Source: Marinilabilia rubra (lineage in GTDB: Bacteria > Bacteroidota > Bacteroidia > Bacteroidales > Marinilabiliaceae). From it: a DNA stretch of 64,000 nucleotides. The notes beneath the pieces were generated by a model that saw only the letters and a program-made list of their open reading frames with translations, ran no database searches and was not told the origin of the DNA. This document shows, in pieces, positions 45,623 through 55,270 of this stretch (positions within the stretch are counted from its first letter, which is position 1; each line of letters begins with the position of its first letter). Where the stretch lies: assembly GCF_003121985.1 (NCBI RefSeq), contig NZ_QEWP01000010.1, forward strand, positions 124,001 through 188,000, given 5' to 3'. The position numbers and the translations under genes are program-made.

Positions 45623-47782
45623 ATGAAAGGTGTAATGAAAAGCATCATCCTTTGTGCAATGTTTTTTAGTTCAGTCAGTTGCTGGGGTGCTTCGGAAGAA
45701 ACAAAAAAGCAGCCTAATATCCTGTTAATTCTTGTGGATGATTTGGGATATGGTGATTTGTCAATAAACGGAGGTACAGATATTAAAACCCCGCATATTG
45801 ATAAGCTATTTGGTCAGGGAATGAAGTTTACTAATTTTTATTCCAACAGTACCGTCTGTTCACCTACAAGAGCAAGTCTTATAACGGGATGTTATCCCGA
45901 CATTGCAGGTGTTCCGGGTGTAGTTCGTTCAGACGAAACCAACAGCTGGGGGTATTTACGGGAAGACCTGGCCACGCTTCCCACGATGCTAAAAAAAGCA
46001 GGCTACAGAACAGCCATTATTGGAAAATGGCATCTTGGTCTGGAATCTCCCAATACACCCAACGAAAGAGGGTTTGACCTTTTTCACGGATTTTTGGGAG
46101 ATATGATGGATGATTATTGGACGCATTTACGGCATGGCAAAAATTACATGCGTTTAAACGATAAGGTGATTAAACCCGAAGGTCATGCTACAGATATTTT
46201 CTCTTATTGGGCAGTTGATTATTTCCAGGAGGCCAAAGATAAGGACAATCCCTTTTTCCTTTATCTGGCTTATAATGCCCCTCATTTTCCTATCCAGCCA
46301 CCCGAAGCCTGGCTTGAAAAAGTTCAGCAAAGGGAGCCGGAACTTTCCGGTCTCAGAGCGAAAAATGTGGCCTTTGTCGAACATTTGGATGATGCCATTG
46401 GCCGTGTATTGAATGGTTTGGAATCAAACGGTTTGTTGGATAATACGCTTGTGATTTTTTCTTCCGATAATGGGGGGAGTCTTCCTCATGGTGCCTCTAA
46501 CGGCTCTCTTCGTGGAGGCAAACAGGATATGTATGAAGGCGGAATCAAAGTGCCTACTTGTTTTGTTTGGGAGAATCAGATCCAGAGAGGAACGCAAACT
46601 GAAAACATGGGCCTGACGATGGATATTTATCCCACTTTGCTAGATATTACGGGTGTAGATATAGAAAATGAGGTTGATGGGTTAAGTTTATATCCAACAT
46701 TAATTGGTAAGCCACAAAATACCTCAGACAGAATCGTTTATTTTATGCGCCGTGAAGGAGTGGTCTATGGTGGTCTCTGCTATTACGCTACAAGGCAGGG
46801 GGATTTTAAACTATTGCAAAATACTCCTTTTGAACCATTACAACTTTTTAATCTGGCCAGGGATCCCAAAGAACAAAATCCTCTGGATCCGTCTCTCAGG
46901 AAATTTGAACAACTGAAATATATACAATCTCAGCATATCAGAAGAGCCGGTGCAATTCTGTGGCAGAAGCCTTCAATCAAATATGAACAAAGCATCGTTT
47001 CAGTGGATACTGTGTTGACAGATGAGGGAAATGAAGATTTATATGGTTATAGAGCCATGAAATACAGTAATGGCAATTACAATTATGATCTTCCGTATAG
47101 GCTTTATGTTCCTGAAAAGTATGAAGAAGGGGAAAAGCTTCCCCTTGTAATATTTCTGCATGGGGCTGGAAGAAGGGGGAGTGATAATGTTTCCCAAATA
47201 AAAGACATGACGGGTCCTATGGCATTTGTGGATCCGGGAGTCCAGCAAAAAAATCCATCTTTTGTATTGGCGCCACAGTGCCCCCGGAATGAAAAGTGGA
47301 GAGGTTCCACATACAGTGGTAAAAGAAGGCCCGGAACTTTGGAAGATGTCAAACCTTCTTCTGCTTATTTAATGTTAATGGAGTTGGTACAGAATATTCA
47401 AGACCAGTATGGCATTGATTCTGATAGGATATTCCTAACCGGGCAATCCATGGGAGGCGCTGGAACCTGGTTTGTCGCCCTGAGTAATCCTGAGAAGTTT
47501 GCGGCTATTGCTCCAATTTGTGGATGGAGTTTTCCTGCTGAAGTTTCAGCGATTGCTGATGTGCCTGTATGGGCTTTTCATGGTGAAGATGACAAAACCG
47601 TTCTGCCGAGGGGATCCAGAGAAATGGTGAAGGCTTTGAAAGAGGTTGGAAACACTAAAGTGAAATATACTGAATATCCAAATGTCGGACATGAATCATG
47701 GAAAAAAGCATACACAGAAGACTCTGACAATAATGGAGAGGCGGATTTGATAGAATGGATGTTTTCACAAAAGCGAAAATAG
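45623..47782 (+). CDS. Sulfatase-esterase fusion protein
   Basis: A 719-residue secreted protein joining two enzymes. Signal peptide residues 1-23 (CWGAS). The N-terminal half (~30-440) is an S1 sulfatase: LVDDLGYGDL, TVCSPTRASLITG with Cys79 as predicted formylglycine, GKWHLG, NAPHFPI, SSDNGG, and GSLRGGKQ. The C-terminal half (~465-719) is an alpha/beta hydrolase close to the two following genes: LPYRLYVPEKYEEGEKLPLV, the oxyanion-type HGAGRRGSD, nucleophile Ser609 in GQSMGGAGTW, Asp657 in HGEDDKT, and His690 in VGHESW. A protein with both a desulfating and a de-esterifying unit suggests that both groups sit close together on the same glycan. Two stand-alone copies of the second half follow. 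Confidence 0.9.
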   Translation: MKGVMKSIILCAMFFSSVSCWGASEETKKQPNILLILVDDLGYGDLSINGGTDIKTPHIDKLFGQGMKFTNFYSNSTVCSPTRASLITGCYPDIAGVPGVVRSDETNSWGYLREDLATLPTMLKKAGYRTAIIGKWHLGLESPNTPNERGFDLFHGFLGDMMDDYWTHLRHGKNYMRLNDKVIKPEGHATDIFSYWAVDYFQEAKDKDNPFFLYLAYNAPHFPIQPPEAWLEKVQQREPELSGLRAKNVAFVEHLDDAIGRVLNGLESNGLLDNTLVIFSSDNGGSLPHGASNGSLRGGKQDMYEGGIKVPTCFVWENQIQRGTQTENMGLTMDIYPTLLDITGVDIENEVDGLSLYPTLIGKPQNTSDRIVYFMRREGVVYGGLCYYATRQGDFKLLQNTPFEPLQLFNLARDPKEQNPLDPSLRKFEQLKYIQSQHIRRAGAILWQKPSIKYEQSIVSVDTVLTDEGNEDLYGYRAMKYSNGNYNYDLPYRLYVPEKYEEGEKLPLVIFLHGAGRRGSDNVSQIKDMTGPMAFVDPGVQQKNPSFVLAPQCPRNEKWRGSTYSGKRRPGTLEDVKPSSAYLMLMELVQNIQDQYGIDSDRIFLTGQSMGGAGTWFVALSNPEKFAAIAPICGWSFPAEVSAIADVPVWAFHGEDDKTVLPRGSREMVKALKEVGNTKVKYTEYPNVGHESWKKAYTEDSDNNGEADLIEWMFSQKRK

Positions 47783-48182
47783 ATTTCAATTGTGGCAGTT
47801 CACTGCGTTGGTTTTTTTTGCAAAGCAGAAATCATTTTTGATATGCATAATATAATGATTGACAGGAGTCTGCATGAGTTAGGGCTCGTTTGGGCAAATA
47901 AAAATGCAGAACCTGGTAACGCAGTGTATTAATCAGGATAGAATTCTAATTCATCCTATAATCTTTTATAATACATCTTCAATTTTGAGGTTTTCCGAGT
48001 GCTTTAATAAGGTAATAGTCCGGTAAGCTTTTGTAACGATCTTAAAATTAACCTTTTGCAAATAGAGGCTGGTTTGTGTTAATATGCAGAATTTCAATAT
48101 TATTCATCTTAAATCTAAAAGTCTAACGATCTATTGATAAGGTATAGACAACATTATTTTCCATTTATTTTAATAAAAAAAT
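47783..48182. other. Intergenic with decayed ~140-bp repeat
   Basis: 48008-48147 is related to 28689-28830, with shared blocks AATAGTCCG, TTTGTGT, ATGCAGAATT, TTCATCTTAAATCT, and TCTAACGATCTATTGAT at 48122-48138. No gene is visible in the rest. Confidence 0.5.
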
Positions 48183-49166
48183 ATGAAAGCTATTACATTT
48201 AATCGGACAGGACTTCTGTCTCTACTTCTAATTTTTTCATTTACTGCAAATGCAGGAAATAACTCCGGTAATGACAATGTCAAATCCAATGATGTTGTTT
48301 TATCTGCAAATATTATCGTTGAGGATCAAACTCAGTCATTGGCTCTGTTTTCGTCTGTTAATAATGCAGTTGTAACCAGTGCTTCAGCTGATACCGTATC
48401 AGCCTATAACAATAGTGAAAATTTATATGGTTATAGGGCCCTGGAATATAGTGGTTGTAACTTAAATTATGATCTTCCTTACAGACTATTTGTTCCTGAA
48501 GATTATCAGGAAGGAGAAAAGTATCCCCTGGTTATATTTCTACATGGAGCAGGAAGAAGGGGGAGTGATAATGTTTCCCAAATTAAAGATATGACTGGTG
48601 CATTGGCTTTTGTGAAATCGGAAGTCCAGGAAAAACATCCCTCTTTTGTTCTGGCACCCCAGTGCCCGAAAACTGAAAATTGGGTCGGCAAATCTTATAG
48701 TGGGGCCAGATTAGCCAAGTCATTGGAAGATATTAAACCGTCTTCCGCTAATTTAATGTTAAAGGGTTTAGTGAAAGAGATTCTGGATAAATATGATATT
48801 GATTCAGACAGGATTTATCTTACCGGTCAGTCAATGGGAGGAATTTCAACCTGGTACTTTGCCCTGACGCACCCAAATAAGTTTGCAGCGATAGCTCCTG
48901 TTTGTGGAAGGAGTTTTCCTTCTGAGGCTTCTGTTATTGCTGATATGCCTGTATGGGCTTTTCATGGTGCAGAGGATAAAACCATTACACCTGAAGGTTC
49001 CAGGGAAATGGTGAAAGCATTGGAGAAGGCAGGAAATACGAAGGTGAAATATACCGAATATCCCAATGTGGGTCATGATTCATGGGTACAGGCATATACA
49101 CAAGATGCTGATAATAATGGCGAAGTGGATATAGTTGAATGGATCTTTTCACAAAAACGTGAATAA
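48183..49166 (+). CDS. Secreted alpha/beta-hydrolase esterase, stand-alone copy 1
   Basis: A 327-residue secreted enzyme. Signal peptide residues 1-22 (FTANAGN). Residues ~23-75 are a low-complexity linker with SADTVSAYNNSENLYGYRA, then the hydrolase: YRLFVPEDYQEGEKYPLV, HGAGRRGSDNVSQIKDM, nucleophile Ser217 in GQSMGGISTW, Asp265 in HGAEDKT, and His298 in VGHDSW. The triad order fits carbohydrate esterases of the PHB-depolymerase/feruloyl-esterase type; acetyl or feruloyl substrates are possible. It shares a 77-base identical DNA run with the next esterase (48519-48595 versus 49872-49948), so the two are recent or converted duplicates. It is a stand-alone form of the esterase half of the preceding fusion. 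Confidence 0.85.
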   Translation: MKAITFNRTGLLSLLLIFSFTANAGNNSGNDNVKSNDVVLSANIIVEDQTQSLALFSSVNNAVVTSASADTVSAYNNSENLYGYRALEYSGCNLNYDLPYRLFVPEDYQEGEKYPLVIFLHGAGRRGSDNVSQIKDMTGALAFVKSEVQEKHPSFVLAPQCPKTENWVGKSYSGARLAKSLEDIKPSSANLMLKGLVKEILDKYDIDSDRIYLTGQSMGGISTWYFALTHPNKFAAIAPVCGRSFPSEASVIADMPVWAFHGAEDKTITPEGSREMVKALEKAGNTKVKYTEYPNVGHDSWVQAYTQDADNNGEVDIVEWIFSQKRE

Positions 49167-49598
49167 TTTCCGTCTTCCAGGTAGATAAAAAATTCTTAGT
49201 GGCCATGTATGCGTTCAGAAAGTGTTAGTTACAAGGTTTATCCTTCCCGGAGATGCGTAGTTTCCGGGAAGGTGATCGCGTAGTAATTTTTCCTTTATGA
49301 ACAGGCACTAATTAGGCTGCAATCATGGTATTTTTCAGCAGGATACACGAGGGGAATATTCAAAAAAAACCGCCAGATCGTAAGTTTTTGGCTGGGAGTG
49401 TATTGCAGGATTTTGCCGGCTATTGTAATTATATAATACATGAAACGAGCGTGATATTTCTTAGCATAAATAGTACGACTTGTCCCGCTTATTCTGGAAA
49501 AGAATAGGTTTAAAAAAAATAATGTGAGAGCGAAGCAGTTCAATTCGTTTTCAAATTTTAATTGATTTTTTATCAGGTAATTATAAAATTTTAAACGC
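49167..49598. other. Intergenic between the two esterases
   Basis: A perfect GC-rich 10-bp hairpin CCTTCCCGGA (49242-49251) with TCCGGGAAGG (49263-49272) lies 76 bases after the upstream stop and is followed, after 14 bases, by T-rich sequence; it probably terminates that transcript. No further gene or repeat is visible; frames here are not protein-like. Confidence 0.5.
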
Positions 49599-50498
49599 AT
49601 GAAAACACAAAAAATCAAACAACTGGGATTCTTATTTCTAATTTTATTTTTCTCTATTGTTGTAATGGCTTGTGATGAGAAAGATGTTGCCAGCCTTCTG
49701 GAAAATGAAGAAATAGAAGAAGAGACGGAATTGGTCGAAGAGACAGGATCGTTAGAAGCTACAGATGATGAAGCTCTATATGGTTATAATGCCATGGAAT
49801 ACCGTAATTCCAAATACACTTACCCGCTCCCGGTTAGGCTGTATACTCCTGAAGGTTATCAGGAAGGGGAGAAGTATCCCCTGGTTATATTTCTACATGG
49901 AGCAGGAAGAAGGGGGAGTGATAATGTTTCCCAAATTAAAGATATGACAGGTGCGCTGGCTTTTGTGAAATCGGAAGTCCAGGAAAAACACCCCTCTTTC
50001 GTGCTGGCACCCCAATGCCCCGAGAACCAGCTATGGGTAGGCAGATCAAAAAGTGGTGACGGAAGGGCCAAATCATTGGATGACGTTAACCTTTCTTCTT
50101 CCTATTTAATGTTAATGGACTTGTTAGAGACTATTCCTGAACAATATGGTATTGACTCCACAAGGATTTACCTTACCGGACAATCTATGGGGGGAACCGG
50201 AACCTGGTTTATTGCCCTGAGCAATCCGGATAAGTTTGCGGCAATAGCTCCTGTTTGTGGTTGGAGTTTTCCTTCTGAAGTTTCTGTTATTGCAGATATG
50301 CCTGTCTGGGCTTTTCATGGTGCAGACGATAAAACCATCTTGCCAAAAGGTTCCAGAGATATGGTTCAAGCTTTACAGGAGGCCGGAAACACGAAGGTGA
50401 AATATACCGAATATCCCAATGTTGGGCATGAATCATGGTACAAAGCCTATAAAGAAGCCGGTTTAATTGAATGGGTGTTTTCTCAAAAACGCGAATAG
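49599..50498 (+). CDS. Lipoprotein alpha/beta-hydrolase esterase, stand-alone copy 2
   Basis: A 299-residue lipoprotein: the lipobox IVVMAC is followed by an acidic linker (LLENEEIEEETELVEE), then the same hydrolase as its two neighbours: VRLYTPEGYQEGEKYPLV, HGAGRRGSDNVSQIKDM, Ser196 in GQSMGGTGTW, Asp244 in HGADDKT, His277 in VGHESW. Compared with the preceding gene, this one has a lipid anchor instead of a plain signal, so the pair may act at different places (inner leaflet or surface versus periplasm). The body is nearly identical in DNA around the oxyanion loop to the previous gene. It is close in protein sequence also to the fusion (residues 465-719). The substrate ester is unknown. Confidence 0.85.
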   Translation: MKTQKIKQLGFLFLILFFSIVVMACDEKDVASLLENEEIEEETELVEETGSLEATDDEALYGYNAMEYRNSKYTYPLPVRLYTPEGYQEGEKYPLVIFLHGAGRRGSDNVSQIKDMTGALAFVKSEVQEKHPSFVLAPQCPENQLWVGRSKSGDGRAKSLDDVNLSSSYLMLMDLLETIPEQYGIDSTRIYLTGQSMGGTGTWFIALSNPDKFAAIAPVCGWSFPSEVSVIADMPVWAFHGADDKTILPKGSRDMVQALQEAGNTKVKYTEYPNVGHESWYKAYKEAGLIEWVFSQKRE

Positions 50499-50728
50499 GC
50501 TGAGAAATGGTTTAAGTTTTATCTTTTGAGATCTGTTTTGAATTCTTATGTTTCGTTAGAATTTCTTCAAGTCGCACTGCTGTTCTTGTGAATTCTGGGT
50601 TGCATAAGAATTCATACATTAAAAATATCTTTAAAAAATAAAGCATAAACTGATATTAATACTTTTTGGGTGAAGGAAATGTTATATTCTTGATATCCAT
50701 GGGGTTTGTGTGGTTGTTTTGAAAAAAT

Positions 50729-53566
50729 ATGAGTGTTATGAAGTTCCCTATTATTGCATTTTTTTGCATTTTGTGTGCATTACAAGTAAATGCGCAGGAG
50801 TTAAATTTTGGACTCCGTCAGGAGCAAGATCCGGAAACCCTTCCAAAATCCAGAACAGAAATAAATGTGGAAGGGGAGAAGCCATCTGAAGAAAAAGATA
50901 ATCAACTTAGCTTTCTCCAGGTAGAAAGAAATAAATTCTTAATTGAAAAGGGATGGAAACTTTCCAGTTTAACAGATGTTCAGTTCAATTCGGCCTACAT
51001 TTTTAATGCTGATTATAGCACCTCCGATTGGTATGATGCAACAGTTCCTGGAACGGTTTTAACAACCCTGGTAAATGAAGGGGTTTATGCGGATCCTTAT
51101 TTTGGATTAAATAACTTGCTGATACCAGAGGCGCTCTCAAGAATGGAGTGGGTGTATCGTTTATCTTTTAATTTACCAAGGGAACGTGATCCGGATGAAA
51201 GAGTCTGGCTGAATTTTGCCGGAATAAATTATGAAGCAGATATTATCCTTAATTCAAAATTATTAGGAGGAATAAAAGGGGCATTCAGGCAAAAAAGGTT
51301 TGATGTAACAGAACTATTAAAGGAGGAGGCCGAAAATGTGTTGGTTGTTAATATTAAACCTCCTCATAATCCTGGTATTCCTCATGAACAGTCTGAGTTG
51401 GCCGGAAGAGGTCCTAATGGTGGGCAGCTGTGTTTAGATGGGCCAACTTTTATATCTTCAGAAGGTTGGGATTGGATACCGGGAATAAGGGATCGTAATA
51501 TCGGAGTCTGGCAAAATGTATTTATTGAATTTACCGGTGATGTTGTTGCCACTGACATTCAGGTGATAACAGATTTGCTATTACCGGATACAACCAGAGC
51601 TGAATTGAGTATTAATGCCACATTGATAAACCAAAGTAATACTGAAAAGGAAGTTAAACTTTTTGGTAAAATTGAAGATGTAAGGATAGAGAAGACGCTC
51701 AATTTAAAGCCTTTTGAGAAAAAGGATATTTCATTCTTACCGGAAGATTATCCGGATTTGGAATTTAAAAGTCCCAGACTTTGGTGGCCTAATGGTTATG
51801 GCAGTCCTGAGTTATATTTTTTGGAGTTGAATGTTTGGGATGGAGAAAAATTGTCGGATATTGAAAATGTTCGTTTTGGAATTAGAGAATTATCCTATGA
51901 GTTAGGTGTATCTGAAGGTTCAGAAATAAACCGTGTAGAGTATAATCCCTTATTGGCTGATGGCGAAATATTGTTTGACAATGTAAACCGTGTGGATGTG
52001 GGAAAAGGCACCTCTGTCCCTACTTTAAAAAACGCCGATTCGGAAGGTTTGAAATTATTAGAAAATGATTCCGATAATCCCTTTTTTACCATAAAAGTGA
52101 ATGGAGAGCCAATATTTATCCGGGGTGGAAACTGGGGAATGGATGATGGTATGAAACGCGTTTCCCGAGACAGGTTAGAGCCTTACTTTCAATTGCATGA
52201 AACAGCAGGGTTTAATATGATTCGTAATTGGACCGGAGAAAGCACTGAGAAAGTTTTCTATGAATTGGCAGATGAGTATGGAATGCTTATTTGGAACGAT
52301 TTCTGGCTCTCTACTGAAGGATATAATCTAAATGTCAATGACTACGATCTTTTTATGGAGAATGCTATTGATGTTGTGAGAAAGTTTAGGAATCATCCTT
52401 CTATTGCTGTTTGGTGTCCAAGAAATGAGGGATATGCCCCTGAAGAGTTTGAGAATCTGCTCATTAAAATGATTTCAGAGGAGGATGTATCCCGTCACTA
52501 TATTGGCAATTCCAGGAACCTGAATTTAAGACCCAGTGGACCCTGGCGCTATGTACCCCCGGTTAAATATTATGATGAAATATCAGGTGGTTTTTCCACG
52601 GAAGTAGGGACGCCTTCTTTGCCAACTGCTGCCTCCATGCGAAAATTTATTCCGGAAGCCGATCAGTGGCCAATAAGCGATACCTGGCATTATCACGATT
52701 TTCACAGAGGACAGCCTAAATATGTTCTTGAAATACGAGAACGTTATGGCAGAAGTAATAATCTTGATGAATTTGCTCAAAGGGCTCAGTTTATAAATTA
52801 TGAAAGTCACCGGGCTATATTTGAGAGTTGGAATAGCAAAATGTGGAATAATGCAAGTGGTATTTTGCTGTGGATGAGCCATCCCGCCTGGCCAAGTTTG
52901 GTATGGCAAACGTATTCCTGGGATTATGAGACATTTGGTTCTTATTATGGGTCAAAGGCAGCATGTGAGCCTTTTCATATTCAGCGAAATGAGGATGATG
53001 GGCAAATTATTGCCATAAATTCTACCCGAAACAGTCTCGAAGGCTTAACAGCACAGATGAGGGTGTTGGATCTGAAAGGAAAAGAGATCTTCAGGAGGAA
53101 GAAAGAGATTGATCTTGAAAAAAATACCATCACGGATTGCTTTGAACCCCAAATACCGGAGAATTTACCCGTTGTTTATCTTCTAAGGTTAGAATTATTT
53201 GATGGCGATGACCGTCTGTCTGTCAATGAATATTGGCAGAGCTCTTCAGATAAGGGACGATTTAAAGCTTTCAATGATTTGTCTGAAGCTGCGTTTTCAG
53301 GAAAGATAGTATCGGTTACAGAGGATAAAATTGGTTTTACCATAGAAAATACCTCAGAATCCCCGGCCTTAAACGTTAAGTTCAACTTGCGGGATAAGGC
53401 CTCTGGTGAAATACAACTACCAGCAATTTTTACTGAAGGATATTTTACATTATTTCCTGGTGAGTCAAGGTTTGTAGAACTGGAACTGAATAATCTGAGT
53501 TTAAAGGACTCAAAAATTACAGTTGAATCATACAACAACAATACACAAACCTTGCTTTCAATGTAG
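50729..53566 (+). CDS. Large GH2 family glycoside hydrolase
   Basis: A 945-residue secreted GH2 enzyme. Signal peptide residues ~1-23 (LQVNAQ). A sugar-binding sandwich (residues ~70-270) ends with GWDWIPGIRDRNIGVWQNVF, the pattern of exo-acting beta-mannosidase, glucosaminidase and related GH2 enzymes. Immunoglobulin-like domains follow, then the barrel with GGNWGMDDGMKR and MIRNWTG. Glu567 in VWCPRNEGY is the predicted acid/base and Glu625 in STEVGTPSLP the predicted nucleophile. C-terminal beta domains complete the protein. RNEG in place of the usual NE-x2 context and a longer length set it apart from the 860-residue beta-mannosidase at 4.7 kb; the substrate sugar could be beta-mannose, glucosamine or galactose-type. 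It is followed at 40 bases by a sulfatase, so desulfation and exo-cleavage may work together. Confidence 0.87.
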   Translation: MSVMKFPIIAFFCILCALQVNAQELNFGLRQEQDPETLPKSRTEINVEGEKPSEEKDNQLSFLQVERNKFLIEKGWKLSSLTDVQFNSAYIFNADYSTSDWYDATVPGTVLTTLVNEGVYADPYFGLNNLLIPEALSRMEWVYRLSFNLPRERDPDERVWLNFAGINYEADIILNSKLLGGIKGAFRQKRFDVTELLKEEAENVLVVNIKPPHNPGIPHEQSELAGRGPNGGQLCLDGPTFISSEGWDWIPGIRDRNIGVWQNVFIEFTGDVVATDIQVITDLLLPDTTRAELSINATLINQSNTEKEVKLFGKIEDVRIEKTLNLKPFEKKDISFLPEDYPDLEFKSPRLWWPNGYGSPELYFLELNVWDGEKLSDIENVRFGIRELSYELGVSEGSEINRVEYNPLLADGEILFDNVNRVDVGKGTSVPTLKNADSEGLKLLENDSDNPFFTIKVNGEPIFIRGGNWGMDDGMKRVSRDRLEPYFQLHETAGFNMIRNWTGESTEKVFYELADEYGMLIWNDFWLSTEGYNLNVNDYDLFMENAIDVVRKFRNHPSIAVWCPRNEGYAPEEFENLLIKMISEEDVSRHYIGNSRNLNLRPSGPWRYVPPVKYYDEISGGFSTEVGTPSLPTAASMRKFIPEADQWPISDTWHYHDFHRGQPKYVLEIRERYGRSNNLDEFAQRAQFINYESHRAIFESWNSKMWNNASGILLWMSHPAWPSLVWQTYSWDYETFGSYYGSKAACEPFHIQRNEDDGQIIAINSTRNSLEGLTAQMRVLDLKGKEIFRRKKEIDLEKNTITDCFEPQIPENLPVVYLLRLELFDGDDRLSVNEYWQSSSDKGRFKAFNDLSEAAFSGKIVSVTEDKIGFTIENTSESPALNVKFNLRDKASGEIQLPAIFTEGYFTLFPGESRFVELELNNLSLKDSKITVESYNNNTQTLLSM

Positions 53567-53606
53567 TTTTGAGACGCATATTTACTTTTTATTAAAATTC
53601 AAATCT

Positions 53607-55157
53607 ATGATTTCCAACTTCTTTAAAATAATTGGACTAATATTTATTGCTCTTTTGTCTTCCTGCGCTTCAAAACAGGAAGAGACCAAAAAGCCCAATA
53701 TTATTTTTATCTTCAGTGACGATCATACCACTGGTGCCATTGGGGCTTATGGACCAAAACACAATAATCCCGAATTGCACAAACATGTTCAGACACCGAA
53801 TTTGGATAAACTGGCCTCAGGTGGCATGCTCTTTACGAATACTTTTTGTGCCAACTCTATTTGTGGTCCAAGCCGGGCTTCAATTCTTACCGGGAAGCAC
53901 AGTCATTTAAATGGTCTTTTGAACAACGATACCGTATTTAATGGAGCCCAGCAAACTTTTCCCAAGCTTTTGCAAGACGGGGGATATACAACGGCATGGA
54001 TCGGGAAGTGGCATTTGTTTAGCGATCCAACAGGGTTCGATGATTGGAGTATTCTAACACAATCGGGGCAACAAGGCACCTATTACAATCCGGTTTTTGG
54101 TACTCCCGAAGGAGAAGAACCAGAGACTGGTTACACTGCTTCATTAATAACCGACCGGGCTATCGATTGGATGGAAAAGTCAAAAGATTCCGGAGAACCC
54201 TTTTTTCTTGCTTATTCTCATAAAACTCCACACCGCGAATGGGTACCGGCACCTGATGAATATGATCTTTATAAAGATATTGATTTGACTTTGCCTGATA
54301 ATTTTTACGATGATTATTCCACCCGGTCTTCTGCGCTTACGGAACAGGAAATGGAGATTGCCAATCATATGGATGAGAAAGATCTGAAACTGGTTCCACC
54401 GGATTACATGAACGAGGCGCAGATGGAGCAATTCATGGCATCTTATGGACCGGAGAATGAAGCTTTTTATGAGGCCGATCTCTCGGGAGATGAGTTAACA
54501 GAATGGAAGTATCAGCGTTATGTGAAAGATTATCTGCGATCGGTTACTTCCATGGACCGGGAAATTGGGAGAGTGCTTAAGTATTTGGAGGAATCTGGGC
54601 TGGCAGAGAATTCTATCGTTATTTACAGTTCCGATCAGGGATTTTTCCTTGGGGAGCATGGCTGGTATGATAAACGCTGGATGTATGATGAATCGCTGCG
54701 TATGCCCTTAATTGTAAGATGGCCCGGCATCATGGAAGGAGCCCAAAAGAACGATGAATTGGTTCAAAATATAGATTTTGCACCTACTTTCCTTGATATG
54801 GCAGGTCTGTCTATCCCGGATGACATCCAGGGGCGCAGTATTTTACCATTCCTTAAAGGGGAGATGGTAAATGACTGGCGGGAGAATATATACTATCATT
54901 ATCTGGCTTATCCTGACTGGCATATGGTGCGACCGCATTATGGAATCCGCAACCATCGTTATAAGCTGATTCATTTTTATACTATCGATGAGTGGGAGTT
55001 CTTTGACCTCAAAGCAGATCCTTCCGAAATGCATAATGTTTATTCCGATGAAGCTTACGGTACTATCGTAGCTGAAATGAAACAGGAGCTTGAGCAAAAG
55101 CGCATTGCCGTGGGGGACACTGCAGAAATGAAGGCGACTTCTACCTATCATCGGTGA
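53607..55157 (+). CDS. S1 family sulfatase, lipoprotein (fourth sulfatase)
   Basis: A 516-residue sulfatase. I begin it at ATG 53607, which gives a lipoprotein signal (LIFIALLSSC); the longer frame from 53523 overlaps the GH2 stop and has no signal. The signature is SICGPSRASILTG with Cys86 as predicted formylglycine, plus SDDHTTGAIGAYG, GKWHLF, KTPHREWV, SSDQGFFLGEHGWYDKRWM and the final HNVYSDE, typical of S1 enzymes that act on glycosaminoglycan-like or marine glycan substrates. It differs from the other three in residues around GEHGWYDKRW, so the four sulfatases may remove different sulfate groups. The gene follows GH2 by 40 bases and precedes an MFS permease by 113. Confidence 0.9.
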   Translation: MISNFFKIIGLIFIALLSSCASKQEETKKPNIIFIFSDDHTTGAIGAYGPKHNNPELHKHVQTPNLDKLASGGMLFTNTFCANSICGPSRASILTGKHSHLNGLLNNDTVFNGAQQTFPKLLQDGGYTTAWIGKWHLFSDPTGFDDWSILTQSGQQGTYYNPVFGTPEGEEPETGYTASLITDRAIDWMEKSKDSGEPFFLAYSHKTPHREWVPAPDEYDLYKDIDLTLPDNFYDDYSTRSSALTEQEMEIANHMDEKDLKLVPPDYMNEAQMEQFMASYGPENEAFYEADLSGDELTEWKYQRYVKDYLRSVTSMDREIGRVLKYLEESGLAENSIVIYSSDQGFFLGEHGWYDKRWMYDESLRMPLIVRWPGIMEGAQKNDELVQNIDFAPTFLDMAGLSIPDDIQGRSILPFLKGEMVNDWRENIYYHYLAYPDWHMVRPHYGIRNHRYKLIHFYTIDEWEFFDLKADPSEMHNVYSDEAYGTIVAEMKQELEQKRIAVGDTAEMKATSTYHR

Positions 55158-55270
55158 TTATATAAAACGATAATCAGGATATTTGCCCGGATATTTTTAA
55201 CGAACAAGGCGGACGAGTCAGTCGGCCATTTGCCTGCAAAGTTTTGGATTTTAGTCAAAAAAGAATATAT

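Noticed and set aside
49325-49507. 60-codon plus frame between the esterases
   Set aside because: No plausible start signal or family pattern; the stretch is A/T-rich spacer.
53523-53606. Longer N terminus for the fourth sulfatase
   Set aside because: It overlaps the GH2 stop and puts the lipoprotein signal inside the protein.
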